From assembly GCA_002007465.1 (NCBI GenBank), contig LNAC01000032.1, forward strand, positions 1,683,297 through 1,747,296: a stretch of DNA of 64,000 nt. The letters are read 5' to 3'. Shown piece by piece: positions 37,461 through 49,499 of this stretch. The DNA is from Ailurus styani. Its lineage: Eukaryota > Chordata > Mammalia > Carnivora > Ailuridae. The notes beneath the pieces are model-generated. The model did not search any database, had not been told where the DNA came from, and worked only from the letters and a program-made list of their open reading frames with translations. Both the position numbers and the translations under genes were made by a program. The number at the start of each line of letters is the position of its first letter. Position 1 is the first letter of the stretch.

Positions 37461-37829
37461 AAAAAACCAGCATACATGGTATAAGAGTATGTTAACTGGA
37501 CATGTATATAAATATGTGCTAATCACATCTGCCTAAATTACCCCATGAGTGTTTTCAGTGTATGAAGAGAGCAAGGTTCCTTTTTAGCTTTGTAAAATAA
37601 AAGTTTATTAACTTTTAGCAAGTAATTTCTCATGATTATTTTACACTTAGAATGAAAAGCTAAAAATAAACCTATAAACTAGAATTGTGAACAGAGAGAC
37701 CTTCAGGAATACTCATGAACCAATTCTTTCCAACTCCATTTAAAGCTTCTCTTTTCCTTAATGGCAGCTCTGTGCGTTTGTATCAGAAAAGAGAGTGATC
37801 CATATACTGTGCTTGGTAAACAAGCAAGT
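37461..37829. other. Unassigned intron sequence
   Basis: Nothing recognised. Confidence 0.4.
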
Positions 37830-38060
37830 CTTTAGTTTTGGAATTGACAGTTAGGGAGTCAGACTGTCTGGGTATAAATCCCTAACCTACCACTTACTAG
37901 ATTTGTGATAGTTAACCTCTTTATAGCATTACTTTCCACAATTATGTAGATATCACTCAACTAGTATAGATAAATGAAACGAGGCATGGGTGGTACTTAG
38001 TCTGGTGCCAGACAGATGATGAGCACTTATAAATATTAACCGTCATCATTATCCCTATCA
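37830..38060 (+). repeat. MIR SINE, sense
   Basis: 'agggagtcagactgtctgggtataaatccctaacctaccacttac' is the MIR head and core. It ends 'gagcacttataaatatta'. Confidence 0.8.
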
Positions 38061-40734
38061 TTATGTCCAAGTACATGTATTTCCCCCCATGACACTACGG
38101 GCCCATCAGCTTGGCTGAGTTGCACAGATGGACCCTTGCCCTCTTATGCCTGCTTGGGTTGCTTTCATGTTTATTTCATCAGATCTGGACTTCCATGCTG
38201 CCCTTCCCCCTCAAGTACTCCTACTGCTATTCTGATGGCTTCCTCTTGACTTTTTGTTTACTATTTTCCATCACTAATTTTCAGTGTTAAACCAGTTCTC
38301 TTATGATCATTTTTCCCATTGCTGACTAACTTTAGCAATGGGCATGATAAATAGCTCATTTAACACCAGCTGAAAGAAATGTGGGCCATTGACCTGCGCA
38401 TAATGGTGTATGTGGTGCTGCTGTATTTAATTCATCCATCAGATCTTTGGCAAAAGCTTGTGACATTGCAAAGCCATTAATGAAAACAAATCCCAGTTAC
38501 CATTAGCCCACTTTTTTTCTCCATTTCCGTTGTTTCAACCTCTGATAAATTAAGAGTTAACACTATTTATTGACTATATGATGAACTACATTCAACCATT
38601 GATCTTGTTTTTTTTCTGTTACTTTAAAAATTCTCTTTATCTTTAAAGATCTGTTCACTGCTCCACATTCCATTAGAAACAAGGAATCTAGAGACTCATT
38701 TAGATTTTTCTGAAAGCTTGGGGACTAAACTTTTTTCACGTTAATATATTACATTGTATATGTAATAACCACCCATTACAAAGCATATAATCTCACAAAG
38801 AAACACATATTTCTTCATTCCCAACCCCTACTCTCTGACATCTTGCAGCCCCCTTCCCTGCAAGTAGAAATAGAAAAGGTTGTCATGACAAATCCCCTGT
38901 AGGATCATGGGGTAAAACTTCTAGTACCATAATAATGAAACACTTTACGTGTGGGAGACGAATGATAGAAATAACAACTGTGCCACATCAGACCTCATTA
39001 AAGTCAATGAACTGCAACATGGGACTATTTGTAGTCTTGAACAGTTTCTATTGACTATTGTACTATATTTATTATCTAAATATTGAAAACAGCGATAAAG
39101 ACAACTCCTCGTTTGCTGGAATTCCATTTCTGGAAATAAAGCTTCGACATAAAGCCCAGAAAAGATTCCATTGCACTTGGTTTGGAAATCCTTTTCTTTA
39201 ATTGTGAAGTGCAGTTGTTTTTCAGTATGTTCTTGTGAGAGTCTCCAGTTGTCTCACAAATATGCTCATTTTTCCTTAGTTATAAAATTTACAAATATCA
39301 ATTAATTCTTGAGTAAACTTGAAGTGCCTCATTTAAACCAAGCACAAGCTAGAACTGAACTTACACTGAGATAATTGGGAAGAAGATTTGGAAGGCAGTT
39401 TTGGCCCATTGGACGCCCTCAACAAGGCATAGGAACTCAACCAATTAAAAAAAATGCCAATGATATAATGTTGAGAATTACATTCACCACAATTCTGATG
39501 TAAGTTGCTTGTATTTATTTAAAACAGTTAAATAGCAATTGTTAAAATTTCCATTTTAACATTGAAAAAAATGTAGAAAGAGAGAAAACAAAAGTCTTGT
39601 TCTCAATGCATTTCATGAGAAAATAAAAACACACTTTGCCAGAAGGGCATGCCTAGCTGCTTAAAAATTCTAATGGGAAGTATATTTTGGAATAAGTAGT
39701 CCATTTTCTTCTAAACTAGCTGCTTCAAAGCTATTTGGCTACTACCACGAGGAAGTATTACATTTTACATTTAAACCAGTGCACACATACATATCCATCC
39801 ACTTAGCTTTAGGTGTCCTAATGTGTGCACTCCTAATGTTCTCACATTTATTATCCACCTAAGGGACTCTTTTCTCTTGTTTTTTTTTTAAATATCTTCC
39901 ATGAGTCACATTGTTTTAATGTCATTAATTGAACACAATTTCTGCACATATTTTATGTTTCATAAGTTTTACTTGAAATCATTACCAGGAAAAACTTGCT
40001 GGTGTAAAAGCTAGAAAATAAGCAGATTTATGAAAAGAATATTCATAAGATTACTTTAAGGATTTGATCTTTTTATTTGATTTTTAAAATCTTCTCCAGG
40101 AATTTGATAGAACCATTCTAATTACTAACTTTAGGAGTCTGGTACATTATAGATATCCCTAACCTTATTGAGATTATGATATAGCCTGGTTAGGGCTCAA
40201 AAATGAAAATTGAGCCACTTCATTTTTGTTGTTTGTAACTAGAATACCAATGAACTATTTTTACTAAGAAACTATTAATTTTTAAATTTTTTATTACCAG
40301 AATAACTTCTGAGAATAGAATCCCCTGAAAAATTTGTTAGTGTGTCTCTTGTGTTGTTAAAAAAAAAAAAGGAAACATACTTTTACAACTTTTCAATTGA
40401 ACTCATTGCCTTTAAAATAAATAACATATCTGAATAACACTCTGTAGAGAATTATGGAGCTTGGCTATTATAAACTTAAATTATTACCTATTATTTATTA
40501 TTATTAACTTTCTTTTATAAACTGACATTCCATGGAGATTAGAAACGAGGAAATTTGAAACAAAAACACACACATAAAGATATTTAAAACAAACAAGTCT
40601 GTATTACATAAAGTGCTGTACATGCTGATCTAAATTATCTTGGGAAATAAATCTCCTGAATAAAAAAGTTATTTCTTTTAAAAATTAGCACCATATGAAA
40701 TAATGTTGGCATGCATCAAATTGTCCGTAGGCAG
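38061..40734. other. Unique AT-rich intron sequence
   Basis: About 2.7 kb with no SINE, LINE or exon that I recognise. It is one of the longest repeat-free stretches in the window. Confidence 0.5.
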
Positions 40735-40985
40735 TATTCCTTTAAATGTTCATTGAATGGTAAGTCCTATGCCAGTTGCTAGAGATACAGGGATGAACAA
40801 GGGAATTTGTACCCTCAAGAGCTTACAGTCTGGTAGGAGACTAGAACAAGTAATAATAGTACATTGGCCTAAGTAGCCATGTTATAAAAAGAAGTGGGCC
40901 ATTGAGAATATGGAGCAGTTTGGAAAGTTGGCGCTGGTTGTGTCCAGTCTTGAAATCTATGGAGCATGAGATCAGAAGTGAGAAG
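40735..40985 (+). repeat. L2 LINE fragment
   Basis: 'tatgccagttgctagagatacagggatgaacaagg' and 'cctcaagagcttacagtctggtaggagac' match L2. Confidence 0.75.
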
Positions 40986-41115
40986 TGGCATGCTGAGTCA
41001 AAGCACCGAGCTTGGAATCAGGAAGCTGCTGTCTGCTGTGTGGGACTCTCAGCAGGTTGTTTTCACCTCTCATGGCTTCAATCTTACATTTGCAGAAATA
41101 CGAATCATTGATTTA
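40986..41115 (+). repeat. MIR fragment, sense
   Basis: 'gagcttggaatcaggaagctgctgtctg' and 'ttcacctctcatggcttcaatcttacatttgcagaaatacg' resemble diverged MIR. Confidence 0.5.
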
Positions 41116-42054
41116 TAAGCTTGTTTTAGCCGATGAACTTTTAGTGCAAATGGTTGCAATTCAATATGGCAAATTGGATGCACTCATATAGTCGGGTATA
41201 AAGCAGTGTGAAAACCTTTGGGCTGTATGATCTCTTGGGTATGTTGTAGTATAGACGTTTTATGAGTATGGAGAAAATATATTTTAGCTAATATTGTACT
41301 TCTACCAAGCATTTTCTATTTAAGCCTTTTACTTCTAATTGTGGAATGAAAGGCTTTGGTCTATGTTGAAAGAATTTCAGGCATTAAGCAAGCAAGCAGG
41401 TGGGAGGATTTTGGGGAAGGCTCTGAAATTAATCTGTGCCTACTTGTTGGGTTAATCTAGAAGATCTGAATGAAGGTAAACCTGGTTTAGTCTTAAAGGA
41501 GCTGGAGGATGGGGGAGGATGGTTCAGGAAGGCTGATCTGCCGTCTCCTCTGTGTCAGGTTCCTCCCTCTCGAGAGCCATCTGCAGCTGTTGGAGACCTA
41601 TTCCTGGGATTGATTGTAGGGAAGGGGCATCCCAGGCTTGCACACATTTCTCCTGTAGGCCCCCGACAGCAGCATGCATGGGCACACAGGGCTTCAACAT
41701 CTGCTCCCTGCTTCCTACTCACCCCTTCCCTGCCTGACCACCACCTCAGTCTCCTGCTCTTTCCTTTGCCTGAACAATTCTGCTTTTCTGCTTCCAGAAC
41801 TCTGGATAAGGGTATTTAATTTTTGGAATATTTACTGTTGTTTGTGGTATTTTTGTACCATTTTCTCTGATGGCCTTAAGAGTTTCTTCCCTCTGGAGAT
41901 GAAACCTCTAACTAAAAATATTTAGCTTTTTATTAGGAGGTGTCAAATTGTTTAATTTGGATTTTGAAGCCTTACTACTTTTATTGATGAATATGACAGT
42001 AATATATCATAGAAATAGTTTATAAGCTTCAAGGAATTTGTGAGAAATAAAGGA
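41116..42054. other. Unique sequence with a relatively GC-rich patch
   Basis: The patch 41480-41800 has an open frame of 127 codons (41436-41819) and ends in a long pyrimidine tract 'ctgcttttctgcttccag' at about 41800. No domain or donor-bounded exon was recognised. Confidence 0.4.
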
Positions 42055-42215
42055 AACAGTTCCTTAACATAGGTATGTAACACTTTATGGTTTTCATCCT
42101 CACAATAATCATATAAATGGGGTAGAGTGACTATTATTTACCAGATCTTTGAGTAGACTAAAATCAATGAGGTTAATTGCAAGTTAGCTCAATTTACACA
42201 GTAGTGAAAACCTGG
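42055..42215 (-). repeat. MIR fragment, antisense
   Basis: 'taacactttatggttttcatcctcacaataatcatataaatggggtag' fits antisense MIR. Confidence 0.65.
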
Positions 42216-43019
42216 AAGTCTTTTTACTTTGCGTTCCATGTTCTTTCTTTATAGTAACTCACCCCTTTGAATATTTTAATTGGAAGATAACGTTAATTTC
42301 TCACAATCTTATGCACACACACACTCAACTTTTCTTATTAAATACTCAAATACATTATTACTATGGACTAAATATAACAAGATAATATAAATAATACAAA
42401 AGATGGAGCTAATATTTATTGAACTCCTAGTGTTTGTGTTATGTATGTTCATTACCTTTTTCATGGAAATTCGGTCAGGAGCTAGTTCTCAAATGATCCA
42501 TGTCAGTAGTGACCATTAAGTCATTCTCTTAGTAAGATAGCACATTTCTCCCTATTCTCAAGTTTTTATGACAACACATCTAAGCATGACCACTCAGGGC
42601 ATGAGCCTTCCCTTTGTTTCTTTGTTTTTAAATCCACTTCTCTGAAATATAACTGACATGTAAAAAACTGTACATATTTAATCTATCAACTCAGTGAATT
42701 TCGGATAAATATACGTCTGTGAGACCATCACCATCATCAAGGCCCTAGACATATCCATTATCTCCCAAAGTTTGCTTCCACTCTCTATTACTACTATTTT
42801 GTGGTAAGAATACTTGACATAAGACCTACCTTCTTAGGAAATTTTACATCTACAGTACACTGTTGTTAGCTAGAGGCACTGTGCTGTATGGTAGATCTCC
42901 AGAACTTATCTTCCATAACAGTAGCTTCATACCCTTTGACCATCATGTTCCCATTTCCCTCTCCTCTCAGGCCCTGGCAATAACCATTGTACTCTCTGCT
43001 TCTGTGAGTTTTACTATTT

Positions 43020-43227
43020 ATTATTTTATTTTTTTTAAAGATTTTATTTATTTATTTGATAGAGAGAAACACAGGGAGAGAGGGAACACAAGCAGGGGGG
43101 GAGTGAGAGAGGGAGAAGCAGGCTTTCCGCAGAGCAGGGAGCCCAATGCAGGGCTCGATCCCAGGACCCTGAGATCATGACCTGAGCTGAAGGCAGACAC
43201 TTAATAACTGAGCCACCCAGATGCCCC
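43020..43227 (-). repeat. Can-SINE nested in L1M, antisense
   Basis: The end is CCACCCAGATGCCCC. Duplications GAGTTTTACTATTT at 43006 and GAGTTTGACTATTT at 43228. Confidence 0.95.
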
Positions 43228-43810
43228 GAGTTTGACTATTTTAGATCCCACATATAAATGAGATCATACAGTATTTGTCTTTCTGTATCTGGCTTATTTC
43301 ACTTGGCATAATGCCCTCCAGGTCTATCCATATTATTGCAAATGGCAGGAGTTTTCTTCCTTTTTAAGGTTGAATAATATTCCATTGCATGTATATGTCA
43401 CATTTGCTTTAACCATTTAGCTGTTGATGGACATTTAGGTTTTTTCCATATCTTTGTTATTGTGAATAGTGCTGTGATAAACATAGGAGTACAGATATTT
43501 CTTTTTGAGATACTGACTTCAATTCCTTTAGGTAAATACCCAGAAGTGAGATTGCTGGATTGTAGGTTAGTTCCAGCTTTAATTTTCTGAGGAATCTTCA
43601 TACTATTTTCCACAGTGGCTGCACCAATTTATATTCCCACCAACAGTACAAAAGATGTTAGGGGATATCTCATTGCGGTTTTGATTTGCATTCCTCTCAT
43701 GGTTCAGAGATGTGGAAAACCTTTTCATACACCTTTTGGCCATTTGTAGGTTATCTTTGGAGAAACGTCTATGTTGGTTCTTTGCCCATTTTTAAATCAG
43801 GTAATTTCTT

Positions 43811-44024
43811 CCTTTTTTTTTTTTAAAGATTTTATTTATTTATTTAACACACAGAGAGAGAGAGAGAGAGAGATTACAAGTAGGCAGAGAGGCAGGCAGA
43901 GAGAGAGGGGGAAGCAGGCTCCCTGCTGAGCAGAGAGCCCGATGCAGGACTTGGTCCCAGGACCCTGAGATCATGACCTGAGCCAAAGGCAGAGGCTTAA
44001 GCCACTGAGCCACCCAGGCACCCC
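43811..44024 (-). repeat. Can-SINE nested in L1M, antisense, younger subtype
   Basis: The end is CCACCCAGGCACCCC. Duplications AATCAGGTAATTTCTT at 43795-43810 and AATCAGGTAGTTTCTT at 44025-44040. Confidence 0.95.
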
Positions 44025-44404
44025 AATCAGGTAGTTTCTTGTTTTGCTTTTGAATTGTACAAATGTCTTATATTTTGGGGGTATTAACCCCTTACCAGAT
44101 ATATGGTTTGCCAATATTTTCTCCCACTCCATAGACTGAGTTTTTATTTTGTTGATCATTTCCTTTGCTGTGCAAAAACTTTTTAGTTTAGTTTAATCCC
44201 ACTTGTTTATTTTTTGCTTTTGTTGCTTGTGCTTTTGTTGCTTGTGCTTTTGGTGTCATAACCAAAAAATCATCACCAAGACCAGTGTCAAGGAGCCTTG
44301 TCACTATGTTTTCTTCTAGGAGATTTATAGTTTCCGTTCTTATGTTTAAGTCTATAATCCATTTTGATTTGATTTCTTTTCTTTGTTTCTATCTACTTTC
44401 TTTC

Positions 44405-44596
44405 TCTCTTTTTTAAGATTTTCTTTATTTATTTGAGAGAGAGAGCACACGAAAGAGCACAAGCACGGGAAGGAGCAGAGGGAGAAGCAAACTCCCTGCT
44501 GAGCAGGGAGCTTGTTGCTGGACTCAATCCCAGGACCTTGGGATCATGACCAGAGCTGAAGGCAGATGCTCAACCAACTGAGCCACCCAGGCACCC
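44405..44596 (-). repeat. Can-SINE, antisense, older subtype
   Basis: TTTTTTAAGATTTTCTTTAT start; the end is CCACCCAGGCACCC. It lies at the 5' edge of the L1M piece. Confidence 0.92.
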
Positions 44597-46244
44597 TATC
44601 CACATTGTTTCCTTTCCCCCCAAATCAGAGACAGCCAGAGATGTGTGTTGAAATATAAAGCAAGAGGTAAAAATGAAACAAAACAAAACCCCCAGCCCAT
44701 TATAAGTTCTGAAACCTTTCTCAAACACTTCCTGTTTGTTTAATTGTAAATGTTTATAGGTGGTAAAATGTTTTTAAAAGATAAGTAAATGTAAATATCT
44801 TCTCCCATTCTGTCAGGTACCCCTGGGGCAAAGAATAAAAAATAAAAAATAAATAAAAGATAAGTAAAATCCTGGTAAAAAATCTCTTCTCTGAGTACCC
44901 AGAAAGATTATGTTTAAGCTCAACCATGACATACTAGTAAAAGTGGAAAAGAAGGAATAGATTCAAGTAATAGGAGTAGAATTGACAGGTTTGGGTTATT
45001 TATCTGATAAACCAGATAAGGGTATCTCAGATATATGCCATAACCACCCACTCCAAGACCATGGGAAAGCCCATATATAAGCATGTTTACTTCTTGGCAT
45101 ATATTTCATCTTAGAAAAGAGCCTTGTGACAGGTGGGTATGCCATTAGTAAGGTGTAGAGTGCTCCAGCAATATTAGTTTGGGGCCAAAAGAATTGGCTT
45201 GGCTTAAGACACCTTGCTATGATGTGATTTGATGACCCGGGTCTGTCTCAAGTTGAGTTTGTTGACATAGGTCTTTAAAGCATTACCATCATAGCTGATT
45301 TTTATTGATGTCTATCTCAGGCTGACAGTTTGCATTGTCTTTCAAGCAACAAATCTGGAACATGAATAGTACCGATTGTCATGAATTTTCTTATTATAAA
45401 GAGCAATCTGGTTTTATAGCCTCCCTCTGTTTTCCATAACTCATTCTTCATTTCATGAATTCTCTGCTTGTAAATTTTCACTTCCTCTGTTGCTGATAGT
45501 TTCCCATTCGTATTCTTGAACCAGTTTCTTTTGCAGACTCATGGCTTTCTGCTGATAGAATTCACTGAGAATTTCTGCTTCAAGGATCTGGCCAAATTCA
45601 GTGGATAAGAGTCAGGTTTTAGCTTCTCTATTTGTTCTTAGAGCTCATGCCTGGCCAACAGTTCATCACTCAGTTTGGAATGGAAACAGTCACTATCTTT
45701 CTCCACTATTATTAACATCAGTTTTGTCTGGGCAACATTTATCATTTGTCTTTTCTGATTTTTCATTTTCTCACTCTAGTGATCTGCCAGCTGTCTATTG
45801 TTAAATTCATCTCATCCAATCATTTTTAAAAATGATTTTTCCCTTAAATTCACGAACAATATCAAATTGTCTTATCCACACAGATTTCTTCAAAATTCAT
45901 ATTTATTCTCTTTTAAGCAAGATCTGTATCTATGTCTTTCTGAGAGTTTTATGTAATTTATTAGTTCACTAAGCATAGTGTAATGCTCACTCCAGTCTTC
46001 TGTTTCTTACAGTAACTGTAACATACTCTTCTCAAATCTAGTATTTTCTTTGTAAATCCCATTGAGTTTAGATTCTTACTTTATCACAACTTAGTTTAGC
46101 CTCATTTTCTCTCTCACATATTATGAGATTCTTTGTAAAACCTTTGACTTTCAATAGGTATGTTTTGCCAAATATCTTTTCCATTTCCTTAGATTCTATT
46201 CTTTCTCAATTCTCAATGTAAGAGATGTATTTCCCACAGCGTTT
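44597..46244. other. Unassigned AT-rich intron sequence
   Basis: Small A-rich word cluster (AAAAAATAAAAAATAAATAA) near 44835-44860. Nothing else recognised. Confidence 0.4.
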
Positions 46245-46258
46245 GGTATATATATATT

Positions 46259-46471
46259 TTTTTAAGATTTATTTATTTATTTAGAGAGAGAAAAAGAGAG
46301 GGAGTGTACACAAATGGGAGGAGGGCAGAAGGAGAGGGTGGGAGGGAATCTTCCAGCAGACTCCCTGCAGAGTGCAGAGCCCAATGTGGGGCTCAGTTTC
46401 AAGCCCCTGAGATCATAACCTGAGCTGAAATCAAGAGTCAGACGCTCAATTGACTGAGCCACCCAGGCGCT
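46259..46471 (-). repeat. Can-SINE, antisense, older subtype
   Basis: TTTTTTAAGATTTATTTATT start, then the AATCAAGAGTCAGACGCTCA phrase of the older subtype; the end is CCACCCAGGCGCTGC. Confidence 0.92.
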
Positions 46472-47040
46472 GCTGGTTTATTTCTTTAATCCTGCAATTG
46501 AATATTTAAGACAGACATGTTCAGAGATATTCTTTGTTTCTTGATTTCTTCAAAAGATATTGCTTTTTTAAAATCACTTTTTCATAATTTAATATCTTTT
46601 ATTTTTTAGCTTATTTCAAACTAGTTTTAAACATCAGTGCAATTTATTTTTATTGATAAATTCTACTGTTTAAAAGGGACATTCTTTAGGGGAAAATGAG
46701 AAACTAATTCTAATAAGCAAGTAATAATTAGATGTTTCTGAAATTTATTATGAAAATCAGGACTAGGCTTTCTGATGTATTTTTTGTGGGTGAGACAATA
46801 TTCAATCTAAGTACCTTCCAGTGTAATTTTCCCTCTGGTAGTTATTAGCATTTTCTCATTATTCTTGAACATTATTAAGTTTAAGTGTGACTTATTTTTA
46901 TTGCCACTTGTGGTATAAGTTCAACCTCAGGACTCCTATATTTAGGTCTGGAAAATTCTCATCTATTATCTCTTAAACAAGGGCTTCTCTATCATTTCTT
47001 TTAGGTTCTTTTATTGATACAAGTAAAATTTTGCTTCTTG

Positions 47041-47103
47041 ACATAAATAAATAGGTAGGTAGGTAGATAGATAGGTAAATAGATATCTAAATAGATAGAT
47101 AGT
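47041..47103. repeat. (GATA)-type tetranucleotide repeat, left arm
   Basis: AAATAAATAGGTAGGTAGG then GATA and AAATAGATA units, ending where the MaLR LTR starts. Confidence 0.88.
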
Positions 47104-47490
47104 GTTTTAGTCCATTTGGGCTGCTATAATAAAATACCACAGACTGGGTGATTTTTAAATAGCATTTCTGTTATTTATAAATAGCATTCTGTGAGAATGT
47201 ATTTCTCATAGTTCTAGAGGCTGAGAAGTCTAAAATGAAGGTAGTAGCATGGTCACCTTCTGGTGAAAGCCCTCTTCCTGGCTCTTAGCTGGTGTCTTCT
47301 CACTCTATCCTCACAGAGTAGAAAGGGTTAAGGATCTTTGTGGGGTCTCTTTCATAAGATACTAATCCCATTTGTAAGGGCCCCAGCATCATAAATTAAT
47401 TGCCTCCCAAAGGCCCCACCTCCTAATACCATCATTGTTGGGAGTTAGAATTTCAATATATGAATTTTGGGAGCACACAAACATTCAGAG
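47104..47490 (-). mobile_element. Solo LTR of the ERVL-MaLR group, antisense
   Basis: 'gttttagtccatttgggctgctataataaaataccacagactggg', 'cctcccaaaggccccacctcctaataccatc' and 'tatgaattttgggagcacacaaacattcag' match this LTR type. It contains a small internal duplication of 'tttataaatagcattctg'. No internal retroviral genes are present. Confidence 0.85.

Positions 47491-47540
<50 letters not shown>
47491..47540. repeat. (GATA)n microsatellite, right arm
   Basis: About 12 perfect GATA units begin directly after the LTR. Confidence 0.95.
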
Positions 47541-47723
47541 TTGGATTTGTCTTTGGGCTGCATTCTGCATCTTCTACATCAATTCTGTCTTCAACCATAT
47601 CCAGGCTAGCATTTGAATGGTTTGTTCTTTTTTTTTCTTTTTAATTTCAATGAGTTTTTCTTTTTATTATCTTCCAGGTTTCTAAAGGGTTCTTTTAAAT
47701 ACATTTTTAAAAATTTATCTTTA

Positions 47724-47923
47724 GGGTGCCTGGGTGACTCAGTGGGTTAAGGCCTCTGCCTACAGCTCAGGTCATGATCTCAGGGTCCTGGGATCGAGGC
47801 CTGTATCAGGCTCCCTGCTCGGCAGGGAGCCTGTTTCCTCCTCTCTCTCTGCCTGCCTCTCTGCCTCCTTGTGATCTCTCTCTGTCAAATAAATAAATAA
47901 AGTCTTTAAAAAAATAAATAAAT
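47724..47923 (+). repeat. Can-SINE, sense, younger subtype
   Basis: It opens GGGTGCCTGGGTGACTCAGT. Duplications AAAATTTATCTTTA at about 47710-47723 and 47924-47937. Confidence 0.95.
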
Positions 47924-48017
47924 AAAATTTATCTTTAAAATCTCTTACTCTTTAATGAATGTTACTTCTTCATTTATCTCTTAATGTATAATTAACATAC
48001 CAACTTTTGTCTGATTT

Positions 48018-48231
48018 TTTAAAAAGATTTTATTTATTTGTTTATTTGAGAGAGAGTGTGTGCGCATGCATGTAGGGTGAGGGACAAAGAGAGAGGGAGA
48101 GGGAAAGAATCCTAAGCAGACACGTTGACAGTGGAGCCCACGACTTGGGGCTCAATCCCATGACCTTGAGATCATGACCCGAGCCCAAATCAGGAGTCGG
48201 ACATTTAATGAAATGAGTCACCCAGGTGCTT
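48018..48231 (-). repeat. Can-SINE, antisense, older subtype
   Basis: AAAAAGATTTTATTTATTTG start, with AATCAGGAGTCGGACATTTA; the end is GTCACCCAGGTGCTTC. Approximate duplications TGTCTGATTTTT at about 48008 and TGTCTGGTGGTTTTT at 48232. Confidence 0.92.
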
Positions 48232-48260
48232 CTGTCTGGTGGTTTTTAAAAATTAATTTT

Positions 48261-49335
48261 AACCTGGAAATAATTCATGATCCTGTTGTTGAGTACTGCC
48301 TTTTGTAGCCTTAGATTTCTTCATGTTTTGGAATTTTGTTTTGTGTACCCATTATGAGTAGGAGGTATTTTCTTTCTTTTGCTGTGGTTTTCTCACTATG
48401 AATGCCTTTCCCTTCTCTGCACTCACCCTTTTTTACCTAGCTCTTTTATGTTTGTCTTTACCTGACATCCTCAGCCTTCTAGACCAGATTGGTCCTAAAC
48501 TAGCATTTCTGAACTTCTGTCCCAGATTTATGTCATAGATATCATAGAGTTAGGCACCCAACTAGCAGATGCTTACTTCATTTTCTGATTGAGGGATTAT
48601 GTCTGTGTTCTTCAGCCTTTAAACTGGAGACCTGGGTTTTTTTCAGCTTCTCTTCAGCATTTCTAAGCCACTGACTCTGTTTAGAGAACTTTTGTGTATT
48701 TATTCTCCAGAAATAGTACTTGTGGCCATCATTCCTATTTCTAGAACTCAAGCCTAGCAGGTTCATGGCTTTATCCTTGCTTTCCACTTTGCATTTCTGG
48801 TCCATTTCTAGCCTGTGGACATGCCCATTTCTTTTTTGAATACTAATTATTCTACAAACTTTTTCTCTTTCTATAACTGACCTTATGTTTTGAGTAAAAG
48901 GAACAAATCAGAGCATAAACTCATGTTGCCATCTTCACAACATGCTACTGATGAATTTTTCATACATATTATTCAAATCTTTTCAACTTCTTTGCCTCTT
49001 CAGGGTAGATATACATCTTATACAGAGCCTATATCCCCTACTATGCAGACCACAGACATCATAAGTATAGTAGTTGATAACTACTTCTTAGTTTAAGTGA
49101 TTTTGTATAGAAAAGAAAACCTGATTCCTGATCTTAAATTAAGGACATTGTATATATCAGAATATGTCAATATATTTCTGTGCATGTGTGTTTGAGTGTG
49201 TGTGTGTAAATAAGTATATTTTTCATACCTATTAGGGTCCTACTGAGTTTATTTACCTATTTATGTGATTCTCCTTCTGTTCTCAGTTTGGCCAAGTATA
49301 TCCTGAATAGGATCCAAGAAATTTTACTTTATTCA
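48261..49335. other. Unassigned intron sequence
   Basis: A short TG-rich run lies at 49180-49208. No exon recognised. Confidence 0.4.
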
Positions 49336-49402
49336 AAAAGAAAGAAAGAAGAAAGAAAGAAAGAGAAAGAAAGAAAGAAAGAAAGAGAGAGGGAGGAAAG
49401 AA

Positions 49403-49469
<67 letters not shown>
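49336..49469. repeat. Long (GAAA)n tract
   Basis: About 130 bp of GAAA units with a few GAGA, GAA and GGA interruptions. It is purine-only on this strand. ATTTTACTTTA precedes it and ATTTTATTTTA follows. Confidence 0.95.
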
Positions 49470-49470
<1 letters not shown>

Positions 49471-49499
49471 ATTTTATTTTACTCCAGAATACAGAGAGA

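Larger units (their letters stand above)
42610..44385 (-). mobile_element. Ancient L1 (L1M type), antisense, split by two SINEs
   Basis: The order is 3' UTR ('ctgaaatataactgacatgt', 'gtgagaccatcaccatcatcaaggcc'), then ORF2 end ('ttttccatatctttgttattgtgaatagtgctg', 'ggtaaatacccagaagtgagattgctgga'), then further ORF2 to 'aagtctataatccattttgatttgatttc'. SINEs at 43020-43227 and 43811-44024 interrupt it. Frames are broken; only short open pieces remain (for example 43398-43613, minus). Confidence 0.85.
46490..48260 (-). repeat. Possible diverged LINE, heavily interrupted
   Basis: 'ggaaaattctcatctattatctcttaaacaagggcttctc', 'ttcttttattgatacaa' and 'gcattctgcatcttctacatcaattctgtcttcaacc' resemble a widespread old LINE-related sequence. 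A MaLR LTR, GATA repeats and two SINEs lie within it. Family not determined. Confidence 0.4.

Noticed and set aside
41436..41819. Open frame of 127 codons as a protein-coding gene
   Set aside because: No recognisable domain, no promoter or donor-bounded exon, and the proline/leucine-rich end reflects a pyrimidine tract.
47104..47490. Endogenous retrovirus with genes
   Set aside because: Only a solo LTR is present here and at 28545-28910; no gag, pol or env sequence was seen.
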